The notes below the pieces were generated by a model that was not told where the DNA came from, made no database searches, and saw nothing but the letters and a program-made list of their open reading frames with translations. A program made the translations under genes and the position numbers. A stretch of 64,000 nt of DNA from positions 4,030,001 through 4,094,000 of the forward strand of contig NZ_CP071060.1 in assembly GCF_017161445.1 (NCBI RefSeq), written 5' to 3'. This stretch comes from Niveibacterium microcysteis (GTDB lineage: Bacteria > Pseudomonadota > Gammaproteobacteria > Burkholderiales > Rhodocyclaceae). Numbering within the stretch: position 1 is the first letter of the stretch; every line of letters begins with the position of its first letter. Shown piece by piece: positions 1 to 7,732 of this stretch.

Positions 1-1
1 G

Positions 2-142
2 GAGCGCGAAACCGACGGCGGCGCGCTGGTGATCATCGACGCGAAGACGCTGAAGGAAGTCAAACGCCTGCCCGCCGACAAGCCGGTCGGCAAGTACAAC
101 GTCTGGAACAAAACGCAGAAGGACGAAGGTACGAGTCACTGA
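2..142 (+). CDS. C-terminal fragment of a heme d1 propeller protein (NirS/NirN family, probably NirN)
   Basis: The open frame enters from the left edge and stops at TGA 140-142, giving 46 residues. It reads through ALVIIDAKTLKEVKRLPADK, then GKYNVWNKTQKDEGTSH at the very C-terminus. This is the last blade and tail of the eight-bladed cytochrome cd1 propeller. The GKYNVWNK...EGTSH ending fits NirN (the heme d1 biogenesis dehydrogenase) or a NirS paralogue better than NirF, whose tail differs as I remember it. The gene would be the right end of a nir cluster outside the window, in keeping with the nor genes at 19-32 kb. Only the tail is visible, so the family is fairly secure and the exact member is not. 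Confidence 0.6.
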   Translation, partial: ERETDGGALVIIDAKTLKEVKRLPADKPVGKYNVWNKTQKDEGTSH

Positions 143-235
143 CCTGTACTGCCTCGGCACGCGGAAATACACCGCATAACGGGGAGATCACCGCGCGACA
201 CCGAGGCACAAGCCATCAGTCGGTGGCCGCCTACC

Positions 236-3200
236 TCAGACGATGCCAATCAACGCACGCACGCGCCCGAAGAGTTGGTCACGTGTCGCCTGCATCAGCT
301 TGAACTCGCGCTGCGCAAAGTCCCGCTCGCCAGCGTTCAGATGGGCGGCGATGGTGTCGGCCTGAACATGCAACTGGTCGTGCAGCACACGTATGCTGGC
401 CACGCCCGCGCGCTGCGTTGTGCCCTCGTGCGCGAGCCAACGTCCGAGTCGGCACTCGGTCACTTCCAGATACGGGAAGTGGGCTGCGCCGTCGGGCTGT
501 ACCAGCACGGCGCGAATGCGATCCATCCACTGGTAGTGCTCAACTTCAGCACCGAGCAGGGCAAAGTCCTCGCGCGCGAGGTGCGGCACCTGCTCGCCCC
601 AGCTCGGGAAGGGCCGATAGTCGCGCGCCCACGCGACCAGCTCGTGCGCCGGCATCGGGCGCGCGATCGCATAACCCTGTGCCTGGTCGCAACCCAGCGC
701 GAGCAGGATCAGGCCGTGCTGCTCGGTCTCCACCCCCTCGGCGACCACCGTGCGGCGGAACACGCGGGAAAGGCCGATCACCCCTTCCACGATCGCAAGG
801 TCTTCGGGGTCATGCAGCATGTCGCGGATGAAACTCTGGTCGATCTTGATGACCTCGGCCGGCAGGCGCTTGAAGTAGGAGAGCGAGGAATAGCCGGTGC
901 CGAAGTCGTCGATCGCAGCACCAATGCCGAGCCGCTGGCAGGCTTCGATAACGCTGCCGACGTGCTGCAGATCTTCGATCGCCGCGGTTTCGAGAATCTC
1001 CAGCTCCAGCGACTGCGCCGACACCTCCGGGTACGCCAGCAAGGCTTGCTCGATGAAGCCGACCAGGTTGGCGCTCTGCAGATGGCGCGCCGCGATGTTC
1101 AAGCTCACACGCAAGCGGAGGCCTTCTGCCTGCCAGGCACGCAGGCAGCGCAGCGCCTCGCCGATCACCCACTCGCCCAGCGTGATCGACAGCGGGTGGT
1201 CCTCGATCTGGGGCAGGAAGGCGGACGGCGGCAGCAGTCCGCGCTCGGGATGTTGCCAACGCACCAGCGCTTCGGCGCCAACCACCTTGCCAGCGCGAAG
1301 GTCGACGCGAGGCTGGAAGTGCAGCACCAGCTCGCCAGCAGCGATGGCCGCACCGATCCGGCTGATGAGTGCGCGCTCCTCGCGCGCGCGGCGGTCGAGT
1401 TCGGCATCGAACAGGTGATAGCGATTGCGCCCGCCCTGCTTCGCGACATACATGGCCTGGTCCGCGTGGCGCAGCAAGGTGTCGGGATCAGCGCCGTCGG
1501 CCGGATACACCGTGACACCGATGCTCGCCGAGATTTCCACCACCGAGCCTTCGAGGCGATATGGCGCCGCCACTTCAGCGAGCACGCGCCGCAGCGCCTG
1601 TTCGCATTCGCCGAAGTCGTCCAGGTCGCGCAGCAGCAGCACGAATTCGTCGCCGCCGATGCGCGCGACGGTATCGCCACCACGCAGCACGCCGCGCAAG
1701 CGACCCGCCACATCCACCAGCAGCACGTCACCCGCCTCGTGGCCCAGATGGTCATTGACCGCCTTGAAGCCATCCAGATCCAGATAGGCCACCGCCAGCA
1801 TCGCCTGCGAGCGCTCGGCCTGCTGCAAGGCCATCTGCAGGCGGTCGGCAAGCAGCACGCGATTCGGCAGCCGCGTCAGCGCGTCGTAGTGGGCCAGATG
1901 GGCAAGCCGCTGTTGCTGCTCCTTGATCAGCGTGACGTCGTTGAACACCACGATGCCGGCAATCACGCTGCCGTCCGCAGCGCGAACCGGTGCCGCGTTG
2001 GCGGTGATCCAGCGGTCGCGCCCCTCGGCATCGCGCACGATCAACTCGGCGTTCTCGGTGACCTCCTCACCCTGCACCGCGCGCGCGATCGGCCAGTGCT
2101 CCATGGCGCACGGGCTGCCATCGGAGTTGAACACCTGCCAGCCTTGCATGAACGCGCTGACGGACTGCTCGTCCTCACCCGGCGCCATGCCGCGAAGATG
2201 AATCGCAGCGGGGTTGGCAATGCGCAGACGCATGCTCGGCGCATCGACGATCACGATGCCTGCAGGCGATTGGGCGATCGCCGCCTGAAGCAGCGCCCAG
2301 GCGCGCTCGCGCTCTGCCTCCGCCTGGTGGCGGGCGGTCACATCTTCCCCGATGCTGGCGACACCGATCACCGCGCCATCGGCATCGCGCAGCAAGGTGT
2401 TGTTCCAGGCGATGTGGCGTACGCTGCCATCGCGGCAGCAGATCTCGTTTTCGAACTGGTCGACGCCGCGCCCTTCAGCCAGGAGCGCCCTGAACACCTT
2501 TCGCACCGTGTCGCGCTGCGCCACCGATACCGTATGTTCAAACCAGTCCTGGCCGACCAGCTCATCACTGCGGTAGCCCAGCAACTCAAGCAGGAAGGCG
2601 TTGCAGAAAGTGACCCGCCCCTGCAGATCGAGTTGCACCGCTGCAAGCTTCACGTTCGCCAGCATCTCGCTGAAACGTCGCTCCGACGCACGCAGTTGTG
2701 CCTCGACCCGCTTCACGCCAGTGATGTCGGCCGCCGAGAGCACCACCGCCAGCACCCTCCCGTTTTCGAACACCGGCGTCAGCTCGGTCAGGTAGTCGTG
2801 CGAGCGCCCTTGGGGGTCCGACAAGGCGTACTCCAGCGTATAGCTGGTGGCGCTGCGCCAGACTTGCTGAAGGCTGGCCGTGATGCGCCCCTGCATGGCC
2901 GGCGGGAACCATGAAGCCAGCCGGGTTCCCAGCACCTCCGCCTCGGTGACACCCTCGTAGGTGCGGTTCACGAAACGGATCACACCATCGGCATCAATTT
3001 CGTAAAGATAGGCCGACGCGCTCGAGGTGATCGCCCTCAGGCGCCGTTCGCTCACCGCCAGTTGTTCCGATACCGCGTGCCGCGCTGTGATGTCGAGCGC
3101 AACGCCGCGCAACAGGCTGTAGCCCTCGCGTTCCGGCATGCGCGTGACGATGTTCTGCAGCCACAGGTAACGCCCGTCCTGTGCCTGGACTCGGAACTCC

Positions 3201-5065
3201 AGCTCGAAAGCGGACTCGTTGCTCTGCATCGCTTCGGACAGGCGCGCTTTCACCGCTTCGCGGTCATCCGGGTGGGTGCGCTGCAGCCAGAAATCCGGCC
3301 CCAGCCAGTCGGCCACCGGGTAGCCCAGCAGCGGCACCACCCGCTCGCTGATGAAGAGCATCCCGCGCGGCCCGCGCTCGGCTTCCCAGATCACGCCGTT
3401 GAGCGAATTGACCAGCTCGACGTAGCGGCGCTGCGCGGCGCTCAGCTCGGCGGTGCGACGCTCCACGAGCTCTTCGACGCGCCGGGTGCGCCCCGCCGAG
3501 GTGAGCACGAACGCGACAAGCAGCGCGCTGCCCACCAGCCCGAAAAGCGGCGCCCACCAGCGCAGAACGCCGCTCTGCGCGGCAAGGTAGGCATGCTGCG
3601 CGGCAACCCGCAGCGTCCAGGATCGATCGGCGACATTGAACGACGCGCGCGATACGAATGCACCGTCGTCGAGCGTTTCACAACCGGCCGCACCGGCAAT
3701 CCGCAATGGCGCCCGGTCGCTGGTGTCGGACAGGCAGACCAGCAGGCCGGGTGGTGTGGATGCGGCAAGGTGCTGAACCAGATCATCGAGCGAGAAGGCG
3801 ACGAAGATGACGCCTCCCGGCTCACCGCCAACCTTGCCATCGCCGCCAGCGCGGCCGTGGGGCAGGTACACGACAATGCCGCGTTCATCCGCCCGCCGCT
3901 GCTGGGCAAGGCGGAAGGGTTGCGTCGCCGCCGCGCGATCGCTCTCCAGCGCGCGCGTGGACGCTTTGCGGGAAGCATCGACGGTGAACACGTCCAGGCC
4001 CAAGGCATCGCGGTTCCCGCCAAGCGGCTCGACCGCCGTGATGACCAGCCGCTGCCGCGCCTCACCCGGCGGAGCGGGGCGGCGCACCCCGGCGGCATCG
4101 CGCACGATGATCCGGAAGTCCGCCAGCCCCGACGCACGCTGCCGTGCAACCAGGGCCGGCAGATCACGCGCCGCAACGATCTCGGCGCGACCCAGCGCCA
4201 GCACGGCGGCATCGCGCGCAAGCCATGGGCGGACAAAACGGCTGAACTCCTCGCGCGTCACATCGTCGGAGTTCTCGATGAACTGACGCATGCTGAACAA
4301 TGCATCGACGGGTGACTGCAAGCTGTCGCGCAAACCACGCAGCATGAAGGCCGCGTCGCGCTCGAGTGCGCGATCAACCCGGCTGCGCTCCCACGCGCTG
4401 AACTGCAGGAAAAGCACCACCAGCGCGACCAGCGCCACGGCAATCGGCAGGCCGACGGCAAGACGCCGGCCATGCCAGCTATCGCCACGGCGGGCAAGAA
4501 CCAACAGCGTCAGCGGCGCAAAGCTGATCGCGCCAAGGGAATCGCCGAGCCACCAGTTCCACCACGAGAAAGGCAGTTCGCCCAGGGGAAGCCGGCCAAG
4601 GCCGTATAGCGCGGGCAACGCCAGGCTCGCCGCGACGGCGCAGCTCAGGATGACCGCCCCCAGAAAGCGCATCACGTCGAGCGGCTCGTCGAGCCGCAGC
4701 GAACCGCCCACCAGCCGCATCACCAGCCCGCGGCCGCACCAGGCCTGCAGGGTCACGGCCAGTGCCACCGCGCCGGCCGGGACGGGCAGCAGCGCCGCGG
4801 AAAGCGCGTAACCGTGGGCAAGATTGACCAGCAGTGCACCGAAGAAGACGCCAGGCAACAGCCGGCATCCGAAGATCAGCACCACGCCCAGCGCAATGCC
4901 CGCCGGCGGAAACAGCGGCGAGGCATAGCCCGGTGGCACGGCGAGCATCAGGCTGAGCAGCCCCGCGATGAGGTAGGCGCTTGCCAGCGCGGCGTTGGCG
5001 CGCAGCAAGGCAAGGCCGCCGATCTCGCGCTCACTGCCCTCCGGTTCGCAGACCTCTCCGACCAT
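236..5065 (-). CDS. Membrane-bound MASE1-CHASE-PAS(x4)-GGDEF-EAL-CZB cyclic-di-GMP synthase/phosphodiesterase
   Basis: About 1609 residues. A hydrophobic MASE1-like bundle (about residues 20-235) is followed by a periplasmic CHASE-like sensor (about 235-500), a transmembrane segment near 510-530, and about four PAS domains (545-1050). GGDEF (about 1065-1230) has an intact GGDEF motif and an RGGD inhibitory site five residues upstream. EAL has EALVRW, DDFGTGYSSL and VVAEGVET, so both catalytic halves look active. The tail (about 1505-1609) has HYQWMD, then CRLGRWL, then LHDQLH, the His/Cys pattern of the CZB zinc-binding domain of chemoreceptors and DgcZ. I prefer the ATG at 5065, which has AGG shortly upstream, to the TTG at 5083. 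It stands alone in its neighbourhood. The signals sensed are unknown; zinc or redox input through CZB is inferred from the family. Confidence 0.9.
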   Translation of the reverse strand: MVGEVCEPEGSEREIGGLALLRANAALASAYLIAGLLSLMLAVPPGYASPLFPPAGIALGVVLIFGCRLLPGVFFGALLVNLAHGYALSAALLPVPAGAVALAVTLQAWCGRGLVMRLVGGSLRLDEPLDVMRFLGAVILSCAVAASLALPALYGLGRLPLGELPFSWWNWWLGDSLGAISFAPLTLLVLARRGDSWHGRRLAVGLPIAVALVALVVLFLQFSAWERSRVDRALERDAAFMLRGLRDSLQSPVDALFSMRQFIENSDDVTREEFSRFVRPWLARDAAVLALGRAEIVAARDLPALVARQRASGLADFRIIVRDAAGVRRPAPPGEARQRLVITAVEPLGGNRDALGLDVFTVDASRKASTRALESDRAAATQPFRLAQQRRADERGIVVYLPHGRAGGDGKVGGEPGGVIFVAFSLDDLVQHLAASTPPGLLVCLSDTSDRAPLRIAGAAGCETLDDGAFVSRASFNVADRSWTLRVAAQHAYLAAQSGVLRWWAPLFGLVGSALLVAFVLTSAGRTRRVEELVERRTAELSAAQRRYVELVNSLNGVIWEAERGPRGMLFISERVVPLLGYPVADWLGPDFWLQRTHPDDREAVKARLSEAMQSNESAFELEFRVQAQDGRYLWLQNIVTRMPEREGYSLLRGVALDITARHAVSEQLAVSERRLRAITSSASAYLYEIDADGVIRFVNRTYEGVTEAEVLGTRLASWFPPAMQGRITASLQQVWRSATSYTLEYALSDPQGRSHDYLTELTPVFENGRVLAVVLSAADITGVKRVEAQLRASERRFSEMLANVKLAAVQLDLQGRVTFCNAFLLELLGYRSDELVGQDWFEHTVSVAQRDTVRKVFRALLAEGRGVDQFENEICCRDGSVRHIAWNNTLLRDADGAVIGVASIGEDVTARHQAEAERERAWALLQAAIAQSPAGIVIVDAPSMRLRIANPAAIHLRGMAPGEDEQSVSAFMQGWQVFNSDGSPCAMEHWPIARAVQGEEVTENAELIVRDAEGRDRWITANAAPVRAADGSVIAGIVVFNDVTLIKEQQQRLAHLAHYDALTRLPNRVLLADRLQMALQQAERSQAMLAVAYLDLDGFKAVNDHLGHEAGDVLLVDVAGRLRGVLRGGDTVARIGGDEFVLLLRDLDDFGECEQALRRVLAEVAAPYRLEGSVVEISASIGVTVYPADGADPDTLLRHADQAMYVAKQGGRNRYHLFDAELDRRAREERALISRIGAAIAAGELVLHFQPRVDLRAGKVVGAEALVRWQHPERGLLPPSAFLPQIEDHPLSITLGEWVIGEALRCLRAWQAEGLRLRVSLNIAARHLQSANLVGFIEQALLAYPEVSAQSLELEILETAAIEDLQHVGSVIEACQRLGIGAAIDDFGTGYSSLSYFKRLPAEVIKIDQSFIRDMLHDPEDLAIVEGVIGLSRVFRRTVVAEGVETEQHGLILLALGCDQAQGYAIARPMPAHELVAWARDYRPFPSWGEQVPHLAREDFALLGAEVEHYQWMDRIRAVLVQPDGAAHFPYLEVTECRLGRWLAHEGTTQRAGVASIRVLHDQLHVQADTIAAHLNAGERDFAQREFKLMQATRDQLFGRVRALIGIV

Positions 5066-5310
5066 GCCCGACCTGACTCCCAATGAAACGGCGTAACGCG
5101 ATCATCGGCTCAAATGCGGCTGCTACGCCCCTTAGCCCAGAGCTGAATTAACGTCCGCCAGCCCCGGAACTGAAGCGAGCCAGCTGGCCGCCGCACCAGC
5201 GGGGAACGACAAGCCTGCAAAGCTCGCCCGCCGCAGACTATTCTTGTCTGTGCGGGCCCGCACCGTACGCCCGACTTCCGCCGTGCCTCAACCCACCCCA
5301 GGAGTGCAGG

Positions 5311-6117
5311 ATGAACTTTCAGAACATCATCGATACCGTGAGCACCCAGCTCACGACCTTTGGCCTCAAGATTCTTGGCGCGATCGCGGTCTGGATCGTC
5401 GGTCGCTGGCTAATCGGCCTTGCGGTGCGGGGGATCTCCGCCGCGATGACCCGCCAGCATGTCGACCCCACCTTGCTGCGCTACATCGGCAACATCGTCA
5501 GCGTGGCCCTGAACATCGTGCTGGTGGTGGCCATCCTTGGCTACTTCGGTGTTGAAACGACCTCGTTCGCCGCCCTCGTCGCCGCCATGGGTATTGCGAT
5601 CGGCGCAGCCTGGGCCGGCTTGCTGGCCAACTTCGCGGCGGGTGCCTTCCTGGTCGTGCTGCGCCCGTTCAAGGTGGGCGACTACGTGAAGGTCGGCGGC
5701 GTTGAAGGCACCGTGATGGAGGTCGGCCTCTTCGCCTCCGCGATCAACACGCCAGACAACGTGCTGACCATCGTGGGCAACAACAAGATCTTCGGCGACA
5801 CGATCCAGAACTACTCGACCAACCCGTATCGCCGCGTCGAGCGCACCGCCCAACTCAACCACGCGGTGGATGTGAACGACGCGATCACGCGCCTGAAGGC
5901 TGCGCTCGCGAACATTCCAAATGTGGTGACCGAGCCGGCCCCGACCGTCGAAGTGCTGGATTTCACGCCGATGGGTCCGGTCTTGGCCGTGCGCCCGTTC
6001 TGCCATACCGACCATTACTGGCAGGTGTACTTCGACACCAACAAGGCGATCCGCGACACCTGCGGCGCCGCAGGCTACCCGGTGCCGGAGCAGCACTTCC
6101 ACGTACGCCAGGGTTGA
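5311..6117 (+). CDS. mscS: Small-conductance mechanosensitive channel (MscS family)
   Basis: 268 residues, the compact E. coli MscS length. There are three hydrophobic helices in the first 110 residues. TM3 is rich in Gly and Ala (MGIAIGAAWAGLLANFAAG), the pore-lining pattern of MscS. The beta-domain follows with PFKVGDYVKVGGVEGTVMEVG and later NNKIFGDTIQNYS. The family forms a heptameric inner-membrane channel that opens on membrane tension and releases solutes during hypo-osmotic shock. Start ATG 5311 has AGGAG about ten bases upstream. It is monocistronic and ends in a strong hairpin that also serves the converging permease gene. Confidence 0.95.
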   Translation: MNFQNIIDTVSTQLTTFGLKILGAIAVWIVGRWLIGLAVRGISAAMTRQHVDPTLLRYIGNIVSVALNIVLVVAILGYFGVETTSFAALVAAMGIAIGAAWAGLLANFAAGAFLVVLRPFKVGDYVKVGGVEGTVMEVGLFASAINTPDNVLTIVGNNKIFGDTIQNYSTNPYRRVERTAQLNHAVDVNDAITRLKAALANIPNVVTEPAPTVEVLDFTPMGPVLAVRPFCHTDHYWQVYFDTNKAIRDTCGAAGYPVPEQHFHVRQG

Positions 6118-6134
6118 TCGGCCCCACCCAGCGA

Positions 6135-6158
6135 AACGGCGGCCCGCGGGCCGCCGTT
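6135..6158. terminator. Perfect palindromic terminator between mscS and the AmpG-like gene
   Basis: The 24 bases from 6135 to 6158 form a perfect palindrome (AACGGCGGCCCG and its complement). A T-rich tract, GTTTTA, follows on the + strand. It lies 18 bp after the mscS stop and just before the stop of the converging permease gene, so it can act in both directions; the T-run is better for mscS. Confidence 0.85.
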
Positions 6159-6161
6159 GTT

Positions 6162-7502
6162 TTATCCGTTGCTGGACTCTGGCGCGGGTTCTCGCCAGGG
6201 CGCCACCTGCACCAGCAGCAGCATGCCGGGCAACGCCAGCGCAAAGCACAGCGCAAAGAAGCCCACCCAGCCCAACTGCTCCACCAGCACGCCGGCAAAC
6301 GCGTTGATCACCGTGCGCGGCACGGCCATCAGGCTGGTGAACAGCGCGAACTGCGTCGCCGCGTAGGCCGGATTGGTCGTGCGGGCGATGAAGGCGACGA
6401 AGGCCGTGGTGCCAAGGCCGACGCCGAACGCCTCGACGCCGATCACCAGGCCGAGCTGCAACACATGCAGGCCGGCGGGCTGCTGCCATAGCATCGCCCA
6501 GGAGAAATCCGGCAGCGCCAGCATCGCCGCGATGTCGCCGGGCCCTGGCCCCAACCATGCGAGCCATGCGAAACCCAGAATCGCCACCGCCTGCGCCACG
6601 CCAAAGACCCACAGCGCCCGGTTGATGCCAAGGCGGATCATCCACACGCCGCCGAGCAGCCCACCCGCCACACTGCACCACAGGCCGGCGTTCTTCGCGA
6701 CGATGCCGATGTCCGTTTTGGTAAAGCCCATCTCAAGGTAAAACGGCGTCGCCAGCGCGGTGGCAAGTGAATCGCCGAGCTTGTAGAAGAAGATGAAGCC
6801 GAGCACCAGCGCCGCACTGCGCCAGCCATGCCGCTGCATGAACTCGTGAAAGGGCTCCACCACCGCGTCACGCAAGGTGCGCGGCGCCGACCTGGCGGCC
6901 GCGGGTTCGCTCACTGCCAGCGACAGCAATGCGCCAGGAATCATGAAGGCCGCGGTGATCGCGAAGACTTCGAACCAGGGCAGATGGTCGGCAAGAAACA
7001 ATGACAGCGAGCCGGGCACAAGGCCGGCAATCTTGTAGGCATTGACGAAGACCGCGTTGCCAAAGCCCAGCTCTGTTTCGGCCAGCAACTCGCGGCGGTA
7101 AGCGTCGATGGCAATGTCTTGCGTTGCCGAAAGGAAGGCGACGAGCGCGGCGAGAATCACGACGGCGCTCAGGTCCGCGACCGGGTTGAGCGAGCCCAGT
7201 GCCACTACCGCACCAATCAGCGCCAGCTGCGACAACAGCATCCAACCCCGTCGCCGGCCCAGGCCCGGCACGCCGAAACGGTCGGCGAACGGCGCCCACA
7301 GGAATTTCCAGGTGTAGGGAAACTGCACCAGCGCAAACGCGCCGATGGCCTTGAGCGACAGCCCTTCCGTTTTCAGCCAGGCCGGCACGAGATTGAAGAG
7401 CAGGAACAGCGGCAGGCCTGAACTGAAACCCAGCACGATGCAGATCAGCATCTTGCGGGTCAGCAGGGTCTTCCAGATCGAGGGGGCGGATGCGGTACTC
7501 AT
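6162..7502 (-). CDS. AmpG-like MFS permease (muropeptide/anhydro-sugar uptake family)
   Basis: 446 residues with about 12 membrane segments. The N-terminus KMLICIVLGFSSGLPLFLLF, then FAPLWAPFADRF-type loop residues (KFLWAPFADRFG) and ATQDIAIDAYRREL, are typical of AmpG. The family imports GlcNAc-anhydro-MurNAc peptides for cell-wall recycling and so influences beta-lactamase induction. The open frame extends to 7634, but the ATG at 7502 (MSTASAPSIW) is chosen because it begins just before the first helix and the longer version would cover the FNR box of the divergent nrdD. The substrate is inferred from the family. Confidence 0.85.
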   Translation of the reverse strand: MSTASAPSIWKTLLTRKMLICIVLGFSSGLPLFLLFNLVPAWLKTEGLSLKAIGAFALVQFPYTWKFLWAPFADRFGVPGLGRRRGWMLLSQLALIGAVVALGSLNPVADLSAVVILAALVAFLSATQDIAIDAYRRELLAETELGFGNAVFVNAYKIAGLVPGSLSLFLADHLPWFEVFAITAAFMIPGALLSLAVSEPAAARSAPRTLRDAVVEPFHEFMQRHGWRSAALVLGFIFFYKLGDSLATALATPFYLEMGFTKTDIGIVAKNAGLWCSVAGGLLGGVWMIRLGINRALWVFGVAQAVAILGFAWLAWLGPGPGDIAAMLALPDFSWAMLWQQPAGLHVLQLGLVIGVEAFGVGLGTTAFVAFIARTTNPAYAATQFALFTSLMAVPRTVINAFAGVLVEQLGWVGFFALCFALALPGMLLLVQVAPWREPAPESSNG

Positions 7503-7620
7503 GGGCGAATTAGAGCATGGCGCCCGCGCCGGCCGCGATGCGCTCGCCCGACGCCCGTCGTTCTGCAACGCTGCGACGGAGCCGCCGACCCGCGAGCCGC
7601 AACCCGAAGAAAGGCGCCAC

Positions 7621-7634
7621 TTGACCGCGATCAA
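7621..7634. promoter_or_regulatory. FNR/Dnr-type box upstream of nrdD
   Basis: TTGACCGCGATCAA matches the FNR consensus TTGAT-N4-ATCAA at 9 of 10 defined bases. Its centre is about 105 bp before the nrdD start. A site at -41.5 would place the transcription start near 7669. Low-oxygen induction of a class III ribonucleotide reductase makes biological sense. Dnr (encoded at 14080) or an FNR protein elsewhere could bind. Confidence 0.75.
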
Positions 7635-7678
7635 GTGCCCCTGTCATTTCGGGCGACGATGGGTTTTCCGAACTCTGT

Positions 7679-7726
7679 ATACGACATATAGTGCGCCGGA
7701 ACACAATTCAACACTACAGGTAGTGC
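7679..7726. promoter_or_regulatory. Tandem NrdR boxes in the nrdD leader
   Basis: Two 16-bp sites lie at 7679-7694 (ATACGACATATAGTGC) and 7711-7726 (ACACTACAGGTAGTGC). Each matches about 12 of 16 positions of the NrdR consensus ACACWATATATWGTGT. Their starts are 32 bp apart, three helical turns, which is the classical arrangement for the ATP-cone repressor NrdR. They sit directly before the ATG at 7733, so repression by NrdR when dATP is high is the likely second control layer. Confidence 0.8.
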
Positions 7727-7732
7727 ATCACC

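Noticed and set aside
150..208. TGCCTCGG/CCGAGGCA inverted repeat after the nir gene fragment
   Set aside because: Only 8 bp with a 43-base loop and no T-run; probably chance in GC-rich DNA.
275..2914. Long + strand frame of 879 codons opposite the c-di-GMP protein
   Set aside because: Antisense shadow of the GC-rich gene at 236-5065; composition is Arg/Gln/His-rich and shows no family motifs, whereas the minus-strand protein has all domain motifs.
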